Shown here: positions 54,557 to 63,455 of the stretch, in pieces
Layout of the letters: each line of letters starts with the position of its first letter
How positions within the stretch are numbered: the first letter of the stretch is position 1
DNA from: Xanthomonas sacchari
GTDB lineage: Bacteria; Pseudomonadota; Gammaproteobacteria; Xanthomonadales; Xanthomonadaceae
Direction: 5' to 3'
Assembly (NCBI RefSeq): GCF_040529065.1
Contig: NZ_CP132343.1
Location: forward strand, 1,798,001-1,862,000
Length of the DNA: 64,000 nucleotides
Notes under the pieces: model-generated
The model's database searches: none
What the model was told of the DNA's origin: nothing
What the model saw: the letters and a program-made list of their open reading frames with translations, nothing else
Made by a program: the position numbers and the translations under genes

Positions 54557-55755
54557 GCGTGCGCTCCCGCGGTGGCCGGCGTGGCGTGTCTGGCCGGCTT
54601 GGCGTCCACCACCTTCGCCCCGGGATGCAGCCGGTACTGCCCATCCACCACCACCCGCTGCCCGGCCTGCAGGCCCTGGCCGATCACCGTCTCGCCATCG
54701 GCCTCGTCCAGCACCTGCACCGACTGGTCGCGCACGCTGCCGTCGCTGCCGATCACGTACACGAACTCACCGTCCTGGCTGCGCTGCACGGCCGCGCTCG
54801 GCACCACCAGCGCACCGCTGCGCATGCCCAGGGTGATGCGCGCATCCACGCTCTGCCCGGGCCACAGCGTGTGTGCGGGATTGGCGAAGTGCGCCTTCAT
54901 CGCGATGGTGCCGGTGCTGGTGTCGATCTGGTTGTTGAGCAGGGCCAGCGTGCCGTGCGCCAGCACCTGTCCGCTGCCGTGGTCGACCGCGTCCACGCCC
55001 ACGCTGGCCGGTGCGGCCTGCAGTGCGCGGTTGATCTGCTGGAAGGCGCTTTCCGGCAGGGTGAACTGCACCGCGATCGGGTCGATCTGGTTCAGTACCA
55101 CCAGGCCGCCGGCATCGCTGGCGTGGACGATGTTGCCCGGATCCACCAGGCGCGCGCCGGCGCGGCCGTCGATCGGCGCGCGGATGGTGGTGAAGTCCAG
55201 TTGCACCCGTGCGTTGTCGATCGCCGCCGCATCGCTCTGCAGGGTGGCGTGCAGTTGCGTCACCAGCGCCTTCTGCGTGTCCAGGGTCTGGCGGGTGGTG
55301 GCGTTGTCCTGCAGCAGTTGCTGGTAGCGCTGCAGGTCGGCCTGCGCATTGCCCAACTGCGCCTTGTCCTTGGCCAGTTGCGCGGTGGCCGCGGCCAGTT
55401 GCGCCTGGTAGGTGCGCGGATCCAGCCGCGCCAGCACCTGCCCGGCCTTGACGTCCTGGCCTTCGCTGAAGCCCACGGCGATCAGTTGCCCGTCGATGCG
55501 CGAGTGCACGGTCACCGAGGCGATCGGCAGCACTGTGCCGATCCCGGTCTGGCGGATCGGCACGTCCTTGCGCAGCACCGGCGCGCTGGTCACCGGCACG
55601 GGCGGCGTGGCCTTGGTCGGTGCGTGGCGCGGGCGCAACCACACCGCCAGCAGCAGCGCGACCAGCACTGCGGCGGCGACGAATGGCCAGCGCCGCCGCG
55701 GCATGGCATGGCGCGGTGGCGGATCGGCGGGGCGGGTGGGCGCGGCGGTGGACAT
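54553..55755 (-). CDS. RND efflux periplasmic adaptor (membrane fusion protein, MdtA-like)
   Basis: A 400-residue adaptor. An N-terminal Arg-rich segment and single membrane anchor (WPFVAAAVLVALLLAVWL) precede the barrel-sandwich lipoyl halves (VHSRIDGQLIAVGFSEGQDVKAGQVLARLD and FTTIRAPIDGRAG), an alpha-hairpin (about 120-180, QLAKDKAQLGNAQADLQRYQQ) and a beta-barrel plus membrane-proximal domain (ALVVPSAAVQRSQDGEFVYVI). It links the pump with the outer-membrane channel. Three bases separate it from the channel gene upstream, and its stop overlaps the pump start. Confidence 0.94.
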   Translation of the reverse strand: MSTAAPTRPADPPPRHAMPRRRWPFVAAAVLVALLLAVWLRPRHAPTKATPPVPVTSAPVLRKDVPIRQTGIGTVLPIASVTVHSRIDGQLIAVGFSEGQDVKAGQVLARLDPRTYQAQLAAATAQLAKDKAQLGNAQADLQRYQQLLQDNATTRQTLDTQKALVTQLHATLQSDAAAIDNARVQLDFTTIRAPIDGRAGARLVDPGNIVHASDAGGLVVLNQIDPIAVQFTLPESAFQQINRALQAAPASVGVDAVDHGSGQVLAHGTLALLNNQIDTSTGTIAMKAHFANPAHTLWPGQSVDARITLGMRSGALVVPSAAVQRSQDGEFVYVIGSDGSVRDQSVQVLDEADGETVIGQGLQAGQRVVVDGQYRLHPGAKVVDAKPARHATPATAGAHA

Positions 55756-55758
55756 GGG

Positions 55759-57246
55759 TTACTCCGGGAGGACAGGAGCCGGCGTGGCGCCCGGCGAGGC
55801 GCCGCGCACGGCGGGGAGATTGCCGCTGTCCCAGTCGCCACCCAGCGCGACCAGCAGCGCGACCTGGGCGCCGAACTGGCGCGCTTGCACTTGCAGCAAC
55901 GTGCGTTGCGCTTCCAGCGCGTTGGCTTGGGCGGTGATCACGGCGCTGTACAGGGTGGTGCCGGCGCGGTACTGATCCATCAGCACGCGCTCGGCCTGCT
56001 GCGCGGCGTCGGCGGCGCTGCGCTGTTGCTGCTCCTCGCGCGCCAGTTCGCGCGTGGCCGCGAGCTGGTCCTCCACGCCCTGGAACGCGCTCAACACGGT
56101 TTGCCGATAGCTGGCTGCGGCCGCATCGAAGCTGGCTTGCGCTTGCGCGCGTTGCGCGTGGCGGGCGCCGCCGTCGAACAGCGTGCCGGCCAGCGCTGCG
56201 CCCACCGCCCAGACCCGGTTCGGCACGCTCAGCAGCGAGGCCAGCCCGGCGCTGTCGTAGCCGCCGCTGGCGCTCAGCGACAGGGTCGGGAACCACGCCG
56301 CCACGGCCATGCCGATGCCGGCATTGGCCGCGGCCATGCGCCGCTCGGCGCCGGCGATGTCCGGGCGCCGTTGCAGCAATACCGAGGGCAGCGCTTGCGG
56401 AGTCGGCGGCAGCGCCGGCAACGGTGCGTCGCTGGCTGCCAGCGAGAATTCGGCGGGGGTGTGGCCGAGCAGCACCGCCAGCGCGTGGTCCAGTTGCCGG
56501 CGCGACAGCGCCAGGTCGGTCGATGCGGCTTCGGTGCTGTGCAGGGTGGCCTCGGCCGCGGCCACATCGGCGGCGCTGGCGACGCCGGCGCGCACCCGCG
56601 CCTGGGTCAGCCGCAGCGCGTGGCGGTAGCCGGCCAGGGTGCGTTGGTACAGCGCCATGGTCTGGTCGTCGAAGCGCAACTGCAGGTAATCGGCGACCAC
56701 CGCGGCCTGCAGCGACAGCCGCGCCTGCGCCAGGTCGGCGGCGCTGGCCTGGGCGTTGTCGCCGGCCTGTTCGACGCTGCGCCGGACCTTGCCCCAGAAG
56801 TCCGGCTCCCAACTGGCGCTGAGCCCCAGCGTATCGGCGTCGCGCAGCCCCGGCTTGGGCGAGACGGTGCGCTCGCGCGTGGTCGCGGCCTGCACGCCCA
56901 GCGTCGGCGCCTCGGCGGCACGCGCGCTGCCGACCAGCGCCTGCGCCTGCCGATAGCGCGCCTCGGCCTGGCGCAGGGTCTGGTTGGCGCGGTCGGCCTG
57001 TTCGACCAGGGCGTCCAGCTGCGGATCGCCATAGCGGGTCCACCATGCCACCTCCGGGTCGGCCGCGGCCGGCGCGGCGGGCGTCCAGCGGCCGTCGGCT
57101 TCTTCGAACGGCTGCTGCGTGCCGGCCGGCGGCGCCGGGCGCACGTAGTCCGGGCCGGCCATGCAGCCGCCGAGCAGCAGCACACTCAGCAGCGGCACGA
57201 GCGGCGCCAGGCGACGGGAAACGGGCGGTCGGGGCAGGGCGGTCAC
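55759..57246 (-). CDS. Outer-membrane efflux channel lipoprotein (NodT/TolC family)
   Basis: A 495-residue channel if translation starts at GTG 57246; GTG 57279 gives 11 more residues and lacks a better ribosome site. The signal ends in a lipobox LLGGC, giving a lipidated mature protein beginning CMAGPDYVRP. Two tandem OEP repeats with long helices (about 90-290 and 300-490; YRQAQALVGSARA and RAQAQASFDAAAASYRQ) build the TolC-like alpha-barrel. ALPSVLLQRRPDIAGAERRM is the family signature between the halves. It is the first gene of the five-gene minus-strand operon, so its promoter lies in the 150 bases shared with the divergent GH9 gene. Confidence 0.92.
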   Translation of the reverse strand: MTALPRPPVSRRLAPLVPLLSVLLLGGCMAGPDYVRPAPPAGTQQPFEEADGRWTPAAPAAADPEVAWWTRYGDPQLDALVEQADRANQTLRQAEARYRQAQALVGSARAAEAPTLGVQAATTRERTVSPKPGLRDADTLGLSASWEPDFWGKVRRSVEQAGDNAQASAADLAQARLSLQAAVVADYLQLRFDDQTMALYQRTLAGYRHALRLTQARVRAGVASAADVAAAEATLHSTEAASTDLALSRRQLDHALAVLLGHTPAEFSLAASDAPLPALPPTPQALPSVLLQRRPDIAGAERRMAAANAGIGMAVAAWFPTLSLSASGGYDSAGLASLLSVPNRVWAVGAALAGTLFDGGARHAQRAQAQASFDAAAASYRQTVLSAFQGVEDQLAATRELAREEQQQRSAADAAQQAERVLMDQYRAGTTLYSAVITAQANALEAQRTLLQVQARQFGAQVALLVALGGDWDSGNLPAVRGASPGATPAPVLPE

Positions 57247-57304
57247 GGGGCGGCGCCGGCAGTGGGGACAGGCCGTCACCGTAGGCGCCGCATGGCGACC
57301 TCAC

Positions 57305-57333
57305 GCTGACGCCTCGCTGACGACGCTGTCAGC
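57305..57333. promoter_or_regulatory. Candidate binding site for the operon's OmpR-type regulator
   Basis: GCTGACG occurs at 57305 and again 11 bases later at 57316, and GTCAGC at 57328-57333 forms an inverted repeat with the second copy (GCTGAC-N6-GTCAGC). An 11-base period is usual for OmpR/PhoB-family half-sites. It is in the divergent gap between the efflux operon and the GH9 gene. Assignment to the encoded regulator is inferred. Confidence 0.5.
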
Positions 57334-57433
57334 AAGGCCGCCTGCGGCCGTTCCGCGCCGCGTTGCAGGCCACGCCCGACATGCCCGCGATTTGGCGCTT
57401 GCAGCCGTCATCCTGGCCGGCCAGTATCGGCGC

Positions 57434-59164
57434 ATGAAACTGCCCCACGCCCTGTCCTGCCTGTTCCTCGCCTGCCTGTTGCTGGGCGGCTGCACCTCGC
57501 ACGCCGACACCGCCATGCCCTCGCCGATCCGCCTGAATCAGGTCGGTTTCCTGCCTGCCGCCAGCAAGCTGGCGGTGGTGCCGGATGGCCATGGCGACGC
57601 GTTCTCGATCGCGCGCGCCGACAGCGACGAGGTGGTGCTGCGCGGCACTCTCGGCGCCGCCGCGGTGTGGCCGCCGGCGCAGCAGACCGTGCGCATCGCC
57701 GATTTCTCCGCGCTGCGCACGCCGGGCCGCTACCGCCTGCAGGTCGACGGCCTGCCGCCGTCGGACAGCTTCGCCATCGGCGAAGACGCCTACAACGCGC
57801 TGTCGCGCGCCGCGCTCAAGGCCTACTACTACAACCGCGCCAGCACCGCGCTGGACGGCACCTACGCCGGCCGCCACGCGCGCGCTGCCGGCCACCCGGA
57901 CGACCACGTGCTGGTGCATGCCTCGGCGGCCTCGCCGGAGCGCCCGGCCGGCACCGTGATCGCCGCGCCCAAGGGCTGGTACGACGCCGGCGACTACAAC
58001 AAGTACGTGGTCAGCTCCGGCATCACCGTGTACACGCTGCTGGCCGCCTACGAGCAGTTCCCCACCTACTTCAGCACGCACCCCGAAGGCATTCCCAACA
58101 GCGGCGGCGACGTGCCGGACATCCTGCGCGAGGTCGACTGGAACCTGCAGTGGCTGCTGGCGATGCAGGATCCGCACGACGGCGGCGTGTACCACAAGCT
58201 GACCAATCTGGACTTCGCCGGCATGCAGATGCCGGACCAGGCGCGCGCGTCGCGCTACGTGGTGCAGAAGAGCACCGCGGCCACGCTCGACTTCGCTGCG
58301 GTGATGGCCCAGGCCAGCCGCATCTACGCGCCGTACGACGCGCAGTTCGGCGGCATCTCCAAGCGCATGCTGGAGGCGTCGCGGCGCGCGTGGGCCTGGG
58401 CGCAGGCGCATCCGGACGTGGCCTACCGGCAGCCGGACGATGTGCACACCGGCGCCTACGACGACACCGAGTTCGACGACGAGTTCGCCTGGGCCGCCAC
58501 CGAGCTGTACCTGGCCACCGCCGACGACGCGTTCTACGAGGCGGCGATGGCACGCAAGGTCCCGGCCAGCGTGCCCGACTGGCGCCAGGTCGGCGGGCTG
58601 GCCTGGATGTCGCTGGCGCAGCACCGCGCGCGGCTGACCCCGCGCGCCGACCAGGCGCGGATCGCCGACGAGATCGAGGGCCTGGGCGATCACCTGGTGC
58701 AGGTATGGCAGGGCTCGGCCTGGCGCGTGACCATGCGCGACGCCGACTTCCACTGGGGCAGCAACGCCACCGCGCTGAACCAGGCGATGATGCTGCTGCA
58801 GGCCTACCAGTTGCAGCACAAGCCCGAATACCTGCAGGCCGCGCAGTCGCAGCTGGACTACGTGCTCGGCCGCAATCCGCTGGGCCTGTCCTTCGTCACC
58901 GGCATCGGCGCGCGCTCGCCGATGCACATCCACCATCGCATCTCCATCGCCGACGGCGTGGCCACGCCGGTGCCGGGATGGCTGGTCGGCGGTCCGCAGC
59001 CGGGGCAGCAGGACGCCGACGCGTGCAAGCACGCCTACACGTCGTCGCTGCCGGCGCTGTCGTACCTGGACAAGGAATGCAGCTACGCCACCAACGAAGT
59101 GGCGATCAACTGGAATGCGCCGCTGGTGTACGTCAGCGCCGCGCTGCAGGTGCTGCAGCGCTGA
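57434..59164 (+). CDS. GH9 family endoglucanase, lipoprotein (CelD-like)
   Basis: A 576-residue protein from ATG 57434. The signal peptide ends in a lipobox (LLLGGC, Cys about 21), so it is probably attached to the outer membrane. Residues about 32-115 form the CelD_N Ig-like domain (RLNQVGFLPAASKLAVV). The (alpha/alpha)6 GH9 domain follows: catalytic-base segment KGWYDAGDYNKYV, GRNPLGLSFVTGIG, the substrate-binding HIHHR, and the acid Glu in ECSYATNEVAINWNAPLVY. It hydrolyses beta-1,4-glucans such as cellulose or xyloglucan oligomers. It is convergent with upp and divergent from the efflux operon; no island motif lies upstream. Confidence 0.93.
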   Translation: MKLPHALSCLFLACLLLGGCTSHADTAMPSPIRLNQVGFLPAASKLAVVPDGHGDAFSIARADSDEVVLRGTLGAAAVWPPAQQTVRIADFSALRTPGRYRLQVDGLPPSDSFAIGEDAYNALSRAALKAYYYNRASTALDGTYAGRHARAAGHPDDHVLVHASAASPERPAGTVIAAPKGWYDAGDYNKYVVSSGITVYTLLAAYEQFPTYFSTHPEGIPNSGGDVPDILREVDWNLQWLLAMQDPHDGGVYHKLTNLDFAGMQMPDQARASRYVVQKSTAATLDFAAVMAQASRIYAPYDAQFGGISKRMLEASRRAWAWAQAHPDVAYRQPDDVHTGAYDDTEFDDEFAWAATELYLATADDAFYEAAMARKVPASVPDWRQVGGLAWMSLAQHRARLTPRADQARIADEIEGLGDHLVQVWQGSAWRVTMRDADFHWGSNATALNQAMMLLQAYQLQHKPEYLQAAQSQLDYVLGRNPLGLSFVTGIGARSPMHIHHRISIADGVATPVPGWLVGGPQPGQQDADACKHAYTSSLPALSYLDKECSYATNEVAINWNAPLVYVSAALQVLQR

Positions 59165-59189
59165 TCCACCACCGGCGCCGTGGCGCCGC

Positions 59190-59822
59190 TCAGCCCAGGC
59201 GGGTGCCGAAGATGCGGTCGCCGGCGTCGCCCAGGCCCGGCAGGATGTAGCCCTTGTCGTTGAGCCGTTCGTCGATGGCGGCGGTGTACACCTCCACGTC
59301 CGGATGCGCCGCTTCCAGCGCCTGCAGGCCCTCCGGCGCGGCGACCAGGAAGATGCCCTTGATCCGCCGCGCGCCGGCGCGCTTGAGCATGTCCACGGTG
59401 GCGATCAGGGTGCCGCCGGTGGCCAGCATCGGATCCAGGATCAATGCGTCGCGTTCTTCAAGGCGGCCGGTGAGGCGTTCGAAGTAGGGCACCGGTTGCA
59501 GCGTTTCCTCGTCGCGCTGCAGGCCGACCACGCTGACCCGCGCCGCCGGAATCAGCGCCAGCACGCCCGGCAGCATGCCCAGCCCGGCACGCAGGATCGG
59601 CACCAGGGTGATCTTGGCGCCGGCGATGCGCTGCACCTGGGTCGGGCCGGCCCAGCCGTCCATGGTGTGGGTCTCGGTCTCCAGGTCGGCGGTGGCCTCG
59701 TAGCCGAGCAGGGTGCCCAGCTCGGTGACCAGTTCGCGGAAGCCCTTGGTGCTCAGCGCCGCGTCGCGCAACAGGCCGATCTTGTGCTGTACCAGCGGGT
59801 GGCGGACTTCGACGATCTTCAT
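59190..59822 (-). CDS. upp: Uracil phosphoribosyltransferase
   Basis: A 210-residue cytoplasmic enzyme making UMP from uracil and PRPP in pyrimidine salvage. The start is the Met of [16 protein letters not shown] (ATG at 59822). The PRPP-binding motif is [17 protein letters not shown] and the uracil-binding C-terminal part includes [24 protein letters not shown]. Length and sequence are those of standard Upp. The gene stands alone between the convergent GH9 gene and the chemoreceptor. Confidence 0.97.
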   Translation of the reverse strand: MKIVEVRHPLVQHKIGLLRDAALSTKGFRELVTELGTLLGYEATADLETETHTMDGWAGPTQVQRIAGAKITLVPILRAGLGMLPGVLALIPAARVSVVGLQRDEETLQPVPYFERLTGRLEERDALILDPMLATGGTLIATVDMLKRAGARRIKGIFLVAAPEGLQALEAAHPDVEVYTAAIDERLNDKGYILPGLGDAGDRIFGTRLG

Positions 59823-59907
59823 GGGCGCGCTCGCAAGGGGGAGGCGCACAGTGTGCCGCAGCCGGCTCCGGCGCCGCCAGGTGTCGGAGCCAGCGCATGC
59901 CGCGCGG

Positions 59908-59946
59908 ATGGCCTGGGGCGCGCCGATCGTGCGCGCCCCAGGCCAT
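59908..59946 (-). terminator. Perfect 16-base stem terminator downstream of the chemoreceptor
   Basis: Arms at 59908-59923 and 59931-59946 are exact reverse complements around a seven-base loop, 13 bases after the chemoreceptor stop. GC content of the stem is high but no U-tract follows. It lies upstream of upp on the same strand, so it would insulate upp from the chemoreceptor transcript. Confidence 0.65.
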
Positions 59947-59959
59947 GCCGAGACGACAC

Positions 59960-62140
59960 TCAGGCCGCGGGTTCGAGCGCCTCGGCCTGCGCTCGGGCGC
60001 GCTGCACGGTCACGGTGCGCGCCATGCCCGGCGATGCGTTGCCGCCCGCCTCGATCTTGAACAGCGCCACCGCCTGGGTCAGCTGGCCCGCCTGTTCTTC
60101 CATCGCGCGCGCGGCGGCCGTGGCTTCCTCCACCAGCGCCGCATTCTGCTGGGTGGCCTCGTCCATCTGGGTCACGGTCTGGTTGACCTGCTCGATGCCT
60201 GCCGACTGCTCCTGCGAAGCGGCGGAAATCTCGCCCATGATGTCGGTGACGCGCTGCACCGAGCTCACGATCTCCTGCATGGTCTTGCCGGCCTGGTCGA
60301 CCAGAGCCGAGCCCTCGGCGACGCGGGTGACCGAGTCATCGATGAGGTCCTTGATTTCCTTGGCGGCGTTGGCCGAGCGTTGCGCCAGCGTGCGCACTTC
60401 GCTGGCGACCACTGCGAAGCCGCGGCCCTGCTCGCCGGCACGGGCCGCTTCCACCGCGGCGTTTAGCGCCAGGATGTTGGTCTGGAACGCGATGCCGTCG
60501 ATCACCGAGATGATGTCGGCAATCTTCTTGGAGGACGCCTCGATGCCGCTCATGGTCTGCACGACCTGGCCGACCACGTCGCCGCCCTGCGAGGCCACCG
60601 AGGCCGCACCGACCGCCAACTGGTTGGCCTGGCGTGCATGCTCGGCGTTCTGGCGGACGGTGGAGGTCAGTTCTTCCATCGAAGCGGCGGTTTCCTCCAG
60701 GCTGGCGGCCTGCTGTTCGGTGCGGCGCGACAGGTCGTCGTTGCCGCTGGCGATCTCCCCGGCGGCGGCGCTGATGCTGCTGGCGGCGGTCTGGATGCGC
60801 GCGACGATGCCGGTCAATTGGTCGGTGGTGGCGTTGGCGTCCTCGCGCATCCGTGCGAACACGCCGTGGAAGTCGCCATGCATGCGGGTAGTGAGGTCGC
60901 CGGCGGCGATGGACTGCAGCAACGCCGACAGCTTGCCCAGATTGACGTCGCTGACCTCCATCATCGCGTTGAGGTCCTGCACCATCAGGCGGAAGTCGTG
61001 CTGGAAGCGCGCGGCATCGCCGCGCGTGCTGAAGTCGCCGGCCGCGGCCGACGCGGCCAGGCGCTTGATCTCGGTGTTGATCGCCAGCAGGCTCGCCTTG
61101 GCCGCATCCATCGACTCGTGCAGCACCGCGCGGCTGCCGGGCAGGCGACGCGCGTCGCGGCGCAGGTCGCCGTTGGCGTACTCGTTGAGGATCTCCACGG
61201 CCTCGACGATGGCGTCCAGGTGCTCGAACATCATGGTGTTGATGCCCTTGCTCAGCTCGCCGTACACGCCCGGGAAGTCCTGCGGCATACGGTGGCTGAT
61301 GTCCTTGTCGGCATGCAGCTCGATCATCAGCGCGGTTTCGCGGGAGAAGCGCTGCAACTGGGTCTGCATGCGGCCCATCGCGACCAGCAGGCGGCCGGGT
61401 TCGTCGCGCGCGTCGGTGGCCACGTCGTTGTCGAGGCGGCCCTCGGCGATGGCTTCGGCGGCACGGGTGGCGCGGGCCAGCGGCACGGTGAGGCTGCGGG
61501 TGATCGTCCAGGCCAGCAGGCTGCTGACCAGCACCACTGCTAAGCCGCCAGCGATCAGCAGGAAGCGGCCGCGCGCCATCACCGCGGTCGCATCGGCGTA
61601 GGCCTGTTCGCCGTTGTTGCGTTGCCAGCTGGCGTAGGCGCTGATCGCCTCGCGCCAACGCTGAGTCGCCGGCGCGGCCTGCTGCAGCAGCACCTTCATC
61701 GCGTCGTCGGACTTGTAGGTCAGGCCCAGTTCCAGCACTTGCTGGTTGACCTCGCTCGCCTGCGCGTAGGTCCGGTTCATCTGCTCGCGCAAGGTGTGAT
61801 CGCGCGCGCTGGTAGCGGGGATGGCGAACAGCTTGGTGCAGTATTCGCGATAACGGCGCAGTTCCATCACCATGATCTTGGCGAAGGCGATGTTTTCCTC
61901 CTGCGTGGTCGGCAGCACGATGTTGCGCAACTGAATGCCGATGTCCGAACTGGCATCGAGCATTTCGTTGGTATAGACGATGCTGGACACGGTGCGGTGG
62001 GCGACGGTGTCCAACTGGCTGCGCGCCTGCGACAGGGTGACCAGGCCGCCGACCACCAGCCCGCAGGACAGCAGGATGAGCAGGCCGAAGGCGAAGGAGA
62101 GGCGCCGGGAAACGTTATAGCGATGCAGAAGAGCGGTCAT
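59960..62140 (-). CDS. Methyl-accepting chemotaxis protein
   Basis: A 726-residue chemoreceptor. TM1 (about 15-37) and TM2 (about 190-213) bound a periplasmic four-helix-bundle ligand domain of about 150 residues. A HAMP domain follows, then an extended second HAMP-like region, and the signalling hairpin with the tip [10 protein letters not shown] ... [43 protein letters not shown]. Likely methylation helices flank it ([22 protein letters not shown]). No C-terminal CheR-docking pentapeptide is seen; it ends EALEPAA. The ligand is unknown. A near-consensus sigma-28 promoter precedes it, so it belongs to the motility regulon. Confidence 0.95.
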   Translation of the reverse strand: MTALLHRYNVSRRLSFAFGLLILLSCGLVVGGLVTLSQARSQLDTVAHRTVSSIVYTNEMLDASSDIGIQLRNIVLPTTQEENIAFAKIMVMELRRYREYCTKLFAIPATSARDHTLREQMNRTYAQASEVNQQVLELGLTYKSDDAMKVLLQQAAPATQRWREAISAYASWQRNNGEQAYADATAVMARGRFLLIAGGLAVVLVSSLLAWTITRSLTVPLARATRAAEAIAEGRLDNDVATDARDEPGRLLVAMGRMQTQLQRFSRETALMIELHADKDISHRMPQDFPGVYGELSKGINTMMFEHLDAIVEAVEILNEYANGDLRRDARRLPGSRAVLHESMDAAKASLLAINTEIKRLAASAAAGDFSTRGDAARFQHDFRLMVQDLNAMMEVSDVNLGKLSALLQSIAAGDLTTRMHGDFHGVFARMREDANATTDQLTGIVARIQTAASSISAAAGEIASGNDDLSRRTEQQAASLEETAASMEELTSTVRQNAEHARQANQLAVGAASVASQGGDVVGQVVQTMSGIEASSKKIADIISVIDGIAFQTNILALNAAVEAARAGEQGRGFAVVASEVRTLAQRSANAAKEIKDLIDDSVTRVAEGSALVDQAGKTMQEIVSSVQRVTDIMGEISAASQEQSAGIEQVNQTVTQMDEATQQNAALVEEATAAARAMEEQAGQLTQAVALFKIEAGGNASPGMARTVTVQRARAQAEALEPAA

Positions 62141-62488
62141 GCTCTGGTCCTAGCAAGAGGGATGGGAGTACCAGGGATGGTCGCGGCACTTGTTTGGTAC
62201 GAAATGCAACGAATATTTCACGCAATCGTGACGCAATTGCATATTCGTCTACCTCGTTTCCCGTTAACGGCGAGGGCATCGGGATCTTTAATCGGATCGA
62301 TCGAGATGGTCTTTCCATCCCAGTTGTAGATGTCCCACGCGTGCGCATGCACACAGCAGGTGCACGCGCCGTGAGGATGCGATTGGGATCAAGGCCGTGT
62401 CGACGCGCGTTCAAGGCGCAGGAGCATGCTGCGTCACGCTATCGCCAGGGGCGCGGCAAAGTGCGTATTGCGGCGAAGTGGGGCGGCC
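62141..62488 (-). other. Upstream region of the chemoreceptor (348 bases)
   Basis: No gene is seen. It holds the sigma-28 promoter at 62264-62290 and a leader of about 115 bases before the chemoreceptor ATG. The part beyond 62300 is the 3' flank of the Rieske gene, without a clear terminator. Confidence 0.5.
62264..62290 (-). promoter_or_regulatory. Sigma-28 (FliA) promoter of the chemoreceptor
   Basis: On the minus strand TAAA (62290-62287) is followed after exactly 15 bases by GCCGTTAA (62271-62264), seven of eight matches to the TAAA-N15-GCCGATAA consensus. Position and orientation fit the chemoreceptor gene. Confidence 0.75.
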
Positions 62489-62821
62489 TCAGTCGCGGTC
62501 GTCGCGGGTCCACAGCCCGCCGTGTTCGGACTTCACCGGAAACTTCGGCACCGGGCCATAGGCCGGTGCGCACAGGGCGCGGCCGTCGCGCACGTCGAAT
62601 CGGGCGCCGTGCAGCACGCACTCGATGCTGCCGGCAGCAGGGTCGAAGGTGCCGGGGGACAGCTCGTAGTCCTCGTGGCTGCAGCGGTCTTCCAGCGCAT
62701 AGAACTGGCCGTCGAAGTTGAACACCACGATCGGCGCATCGGTCACCTCGTCCCACACCGTCTTCATTTCGCCCGGCAGCAGTTCGCCATCGGCGCAGAC
62801 GAAGGTCCAGGTCTCGCTCAT
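62489..62821 (-). CDS. Rieske-type [2Fe-2S] ferredoxin
   Basis: A 110-residue small Rieske protein. Cluster ligands are Cys/His in RCSHEDYEL and Cys/His in ECVLHGARFD, the C-x-H ... C-x2-H layout of dioxygenase-type Rieske ferredoxins and NirD-like proteins. There is no signal or membrane segment, so it is cytoplasmic. Its ATG overlaps the stop of the GNAT gene (ATGA), so the two are coupled, and both lie downstream of sufS. It may serve in Fe-S cluster metabolism or as an electron donor to an oxygenase encoded elsewhere. Confidence 0.9.
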   Translation of the reverse strand: MSETWTFVCADGELLPGEMKTVWDEVTDAPIVVFNFDGQFYALEDRCSHEDYELSPGTFDPAAGSIECVLHGARFDVRDGRALCAPAYGPVPKFPVKSEHGGLWTRDDRD

Positions 62822-63354
62822 GCAGCACCGCCCAGCGGCTTTTCCAGCACCTCGAAGCGCAGGTCTTCGCGCTTGGGCAGGCCGAAGCGCGCATCGCCGT
62901 ACGGAAACGGCTTCTTGATGCCGGTGCGGCGGTAGCCGCGGCGCTCGTAGAAGGCGATGAGTTCCTCGCGCAGGTCGATGACCGACATCCGCATCAGCGG
63001 CAACCGCCATTCCTGCCAGGCGATGCGCTCGGCCTCGGCCAGCACGGTCTTGCCCAGGCCGCCGCCCTGCGCCTGCGGCTGCACCGAGAACATGCCGAAA
63101 TAGCCGGCACCGTCCTCGTCGGCGACATGCGCGCAGGCGATCAATTCGCCATCGCGCTCGGCCAGCAACACCAGACTGCGCGGACGCAGGATGTCGGCGC
63201 GCAGCACCTCGCGGTCGATGCGGTTGCCGTCGAGCAGGTCGGCTTCGGTGGTCCAGCCGACGCGGCTGCTGTCGCCTCGATAGGCCGAGGTGACCAGCGC
63301 GGCGATGGCGTCGAGATCGTCGACGGTGGCGGTGCGGAAGGTGAGCGTGTGCAT
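62818..63354 (-). CDS. GNAT family N-acetyltransferase
   Basis: A 178-residue protein with GNAT-fold features: the N-terminal strand-helix FRTATVDDLDAIAALVTSAY, the acetyl-CoA pyrophosphate loop QPQAQGGGLGKTVL (Q/RxxGxG/A type) and a C-terminal YERRGYRRTG. It probably transfers acetyl groups to a small molecule or protein; the substrate is unknown. It is coupled to the Rieske gene by a four-base overlap and separated from sufS by a 101-base repeat-bearing gap. Confidence 0.9.
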   Translation of the reverse strand: MHTLTFRTATVDDLDAIAALVTSAYRGDSSRVGWTTEADLLDGNRIDREVLRADILRPRSLVLLAERDGELIACAHVADEDGAGYFGMFSVQPQAQGGGLGKTVLAEAERIAWQEWRLPLMRMSVIDLREELIAFYERRGYRRTGIKKPFPYGDARFGLPKREDLRFEVLEKPLGGAA

Positions 63355-63378
63355 GGGCCGATTTTAAGCCTGGCGGCC

Positions 63379-63453
63379 GGGATTCGGGAGTGGGGATTGG
63401 GGATTGGCGAAGGCGGCGCTTTACGAATCCCCAATCCCGAATGCCCAATCCCC
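63379..63453. repeat. Inverted pair of GGGATTCGGGAxTGGGGATT repeat fragments
   Basis: A G-rich arm (63379-63407) and a C-rich arm (63425-63453) are imperfect reverse complements separated by 17 bases, filling the sufS-GNAT gap. Related fragments occur at about 10372-10392, 10988-11020 and 48354-48380. It could form a hairpin in the transcript. Confidence 0.7.
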
Positions 63454-63455
63454 GC

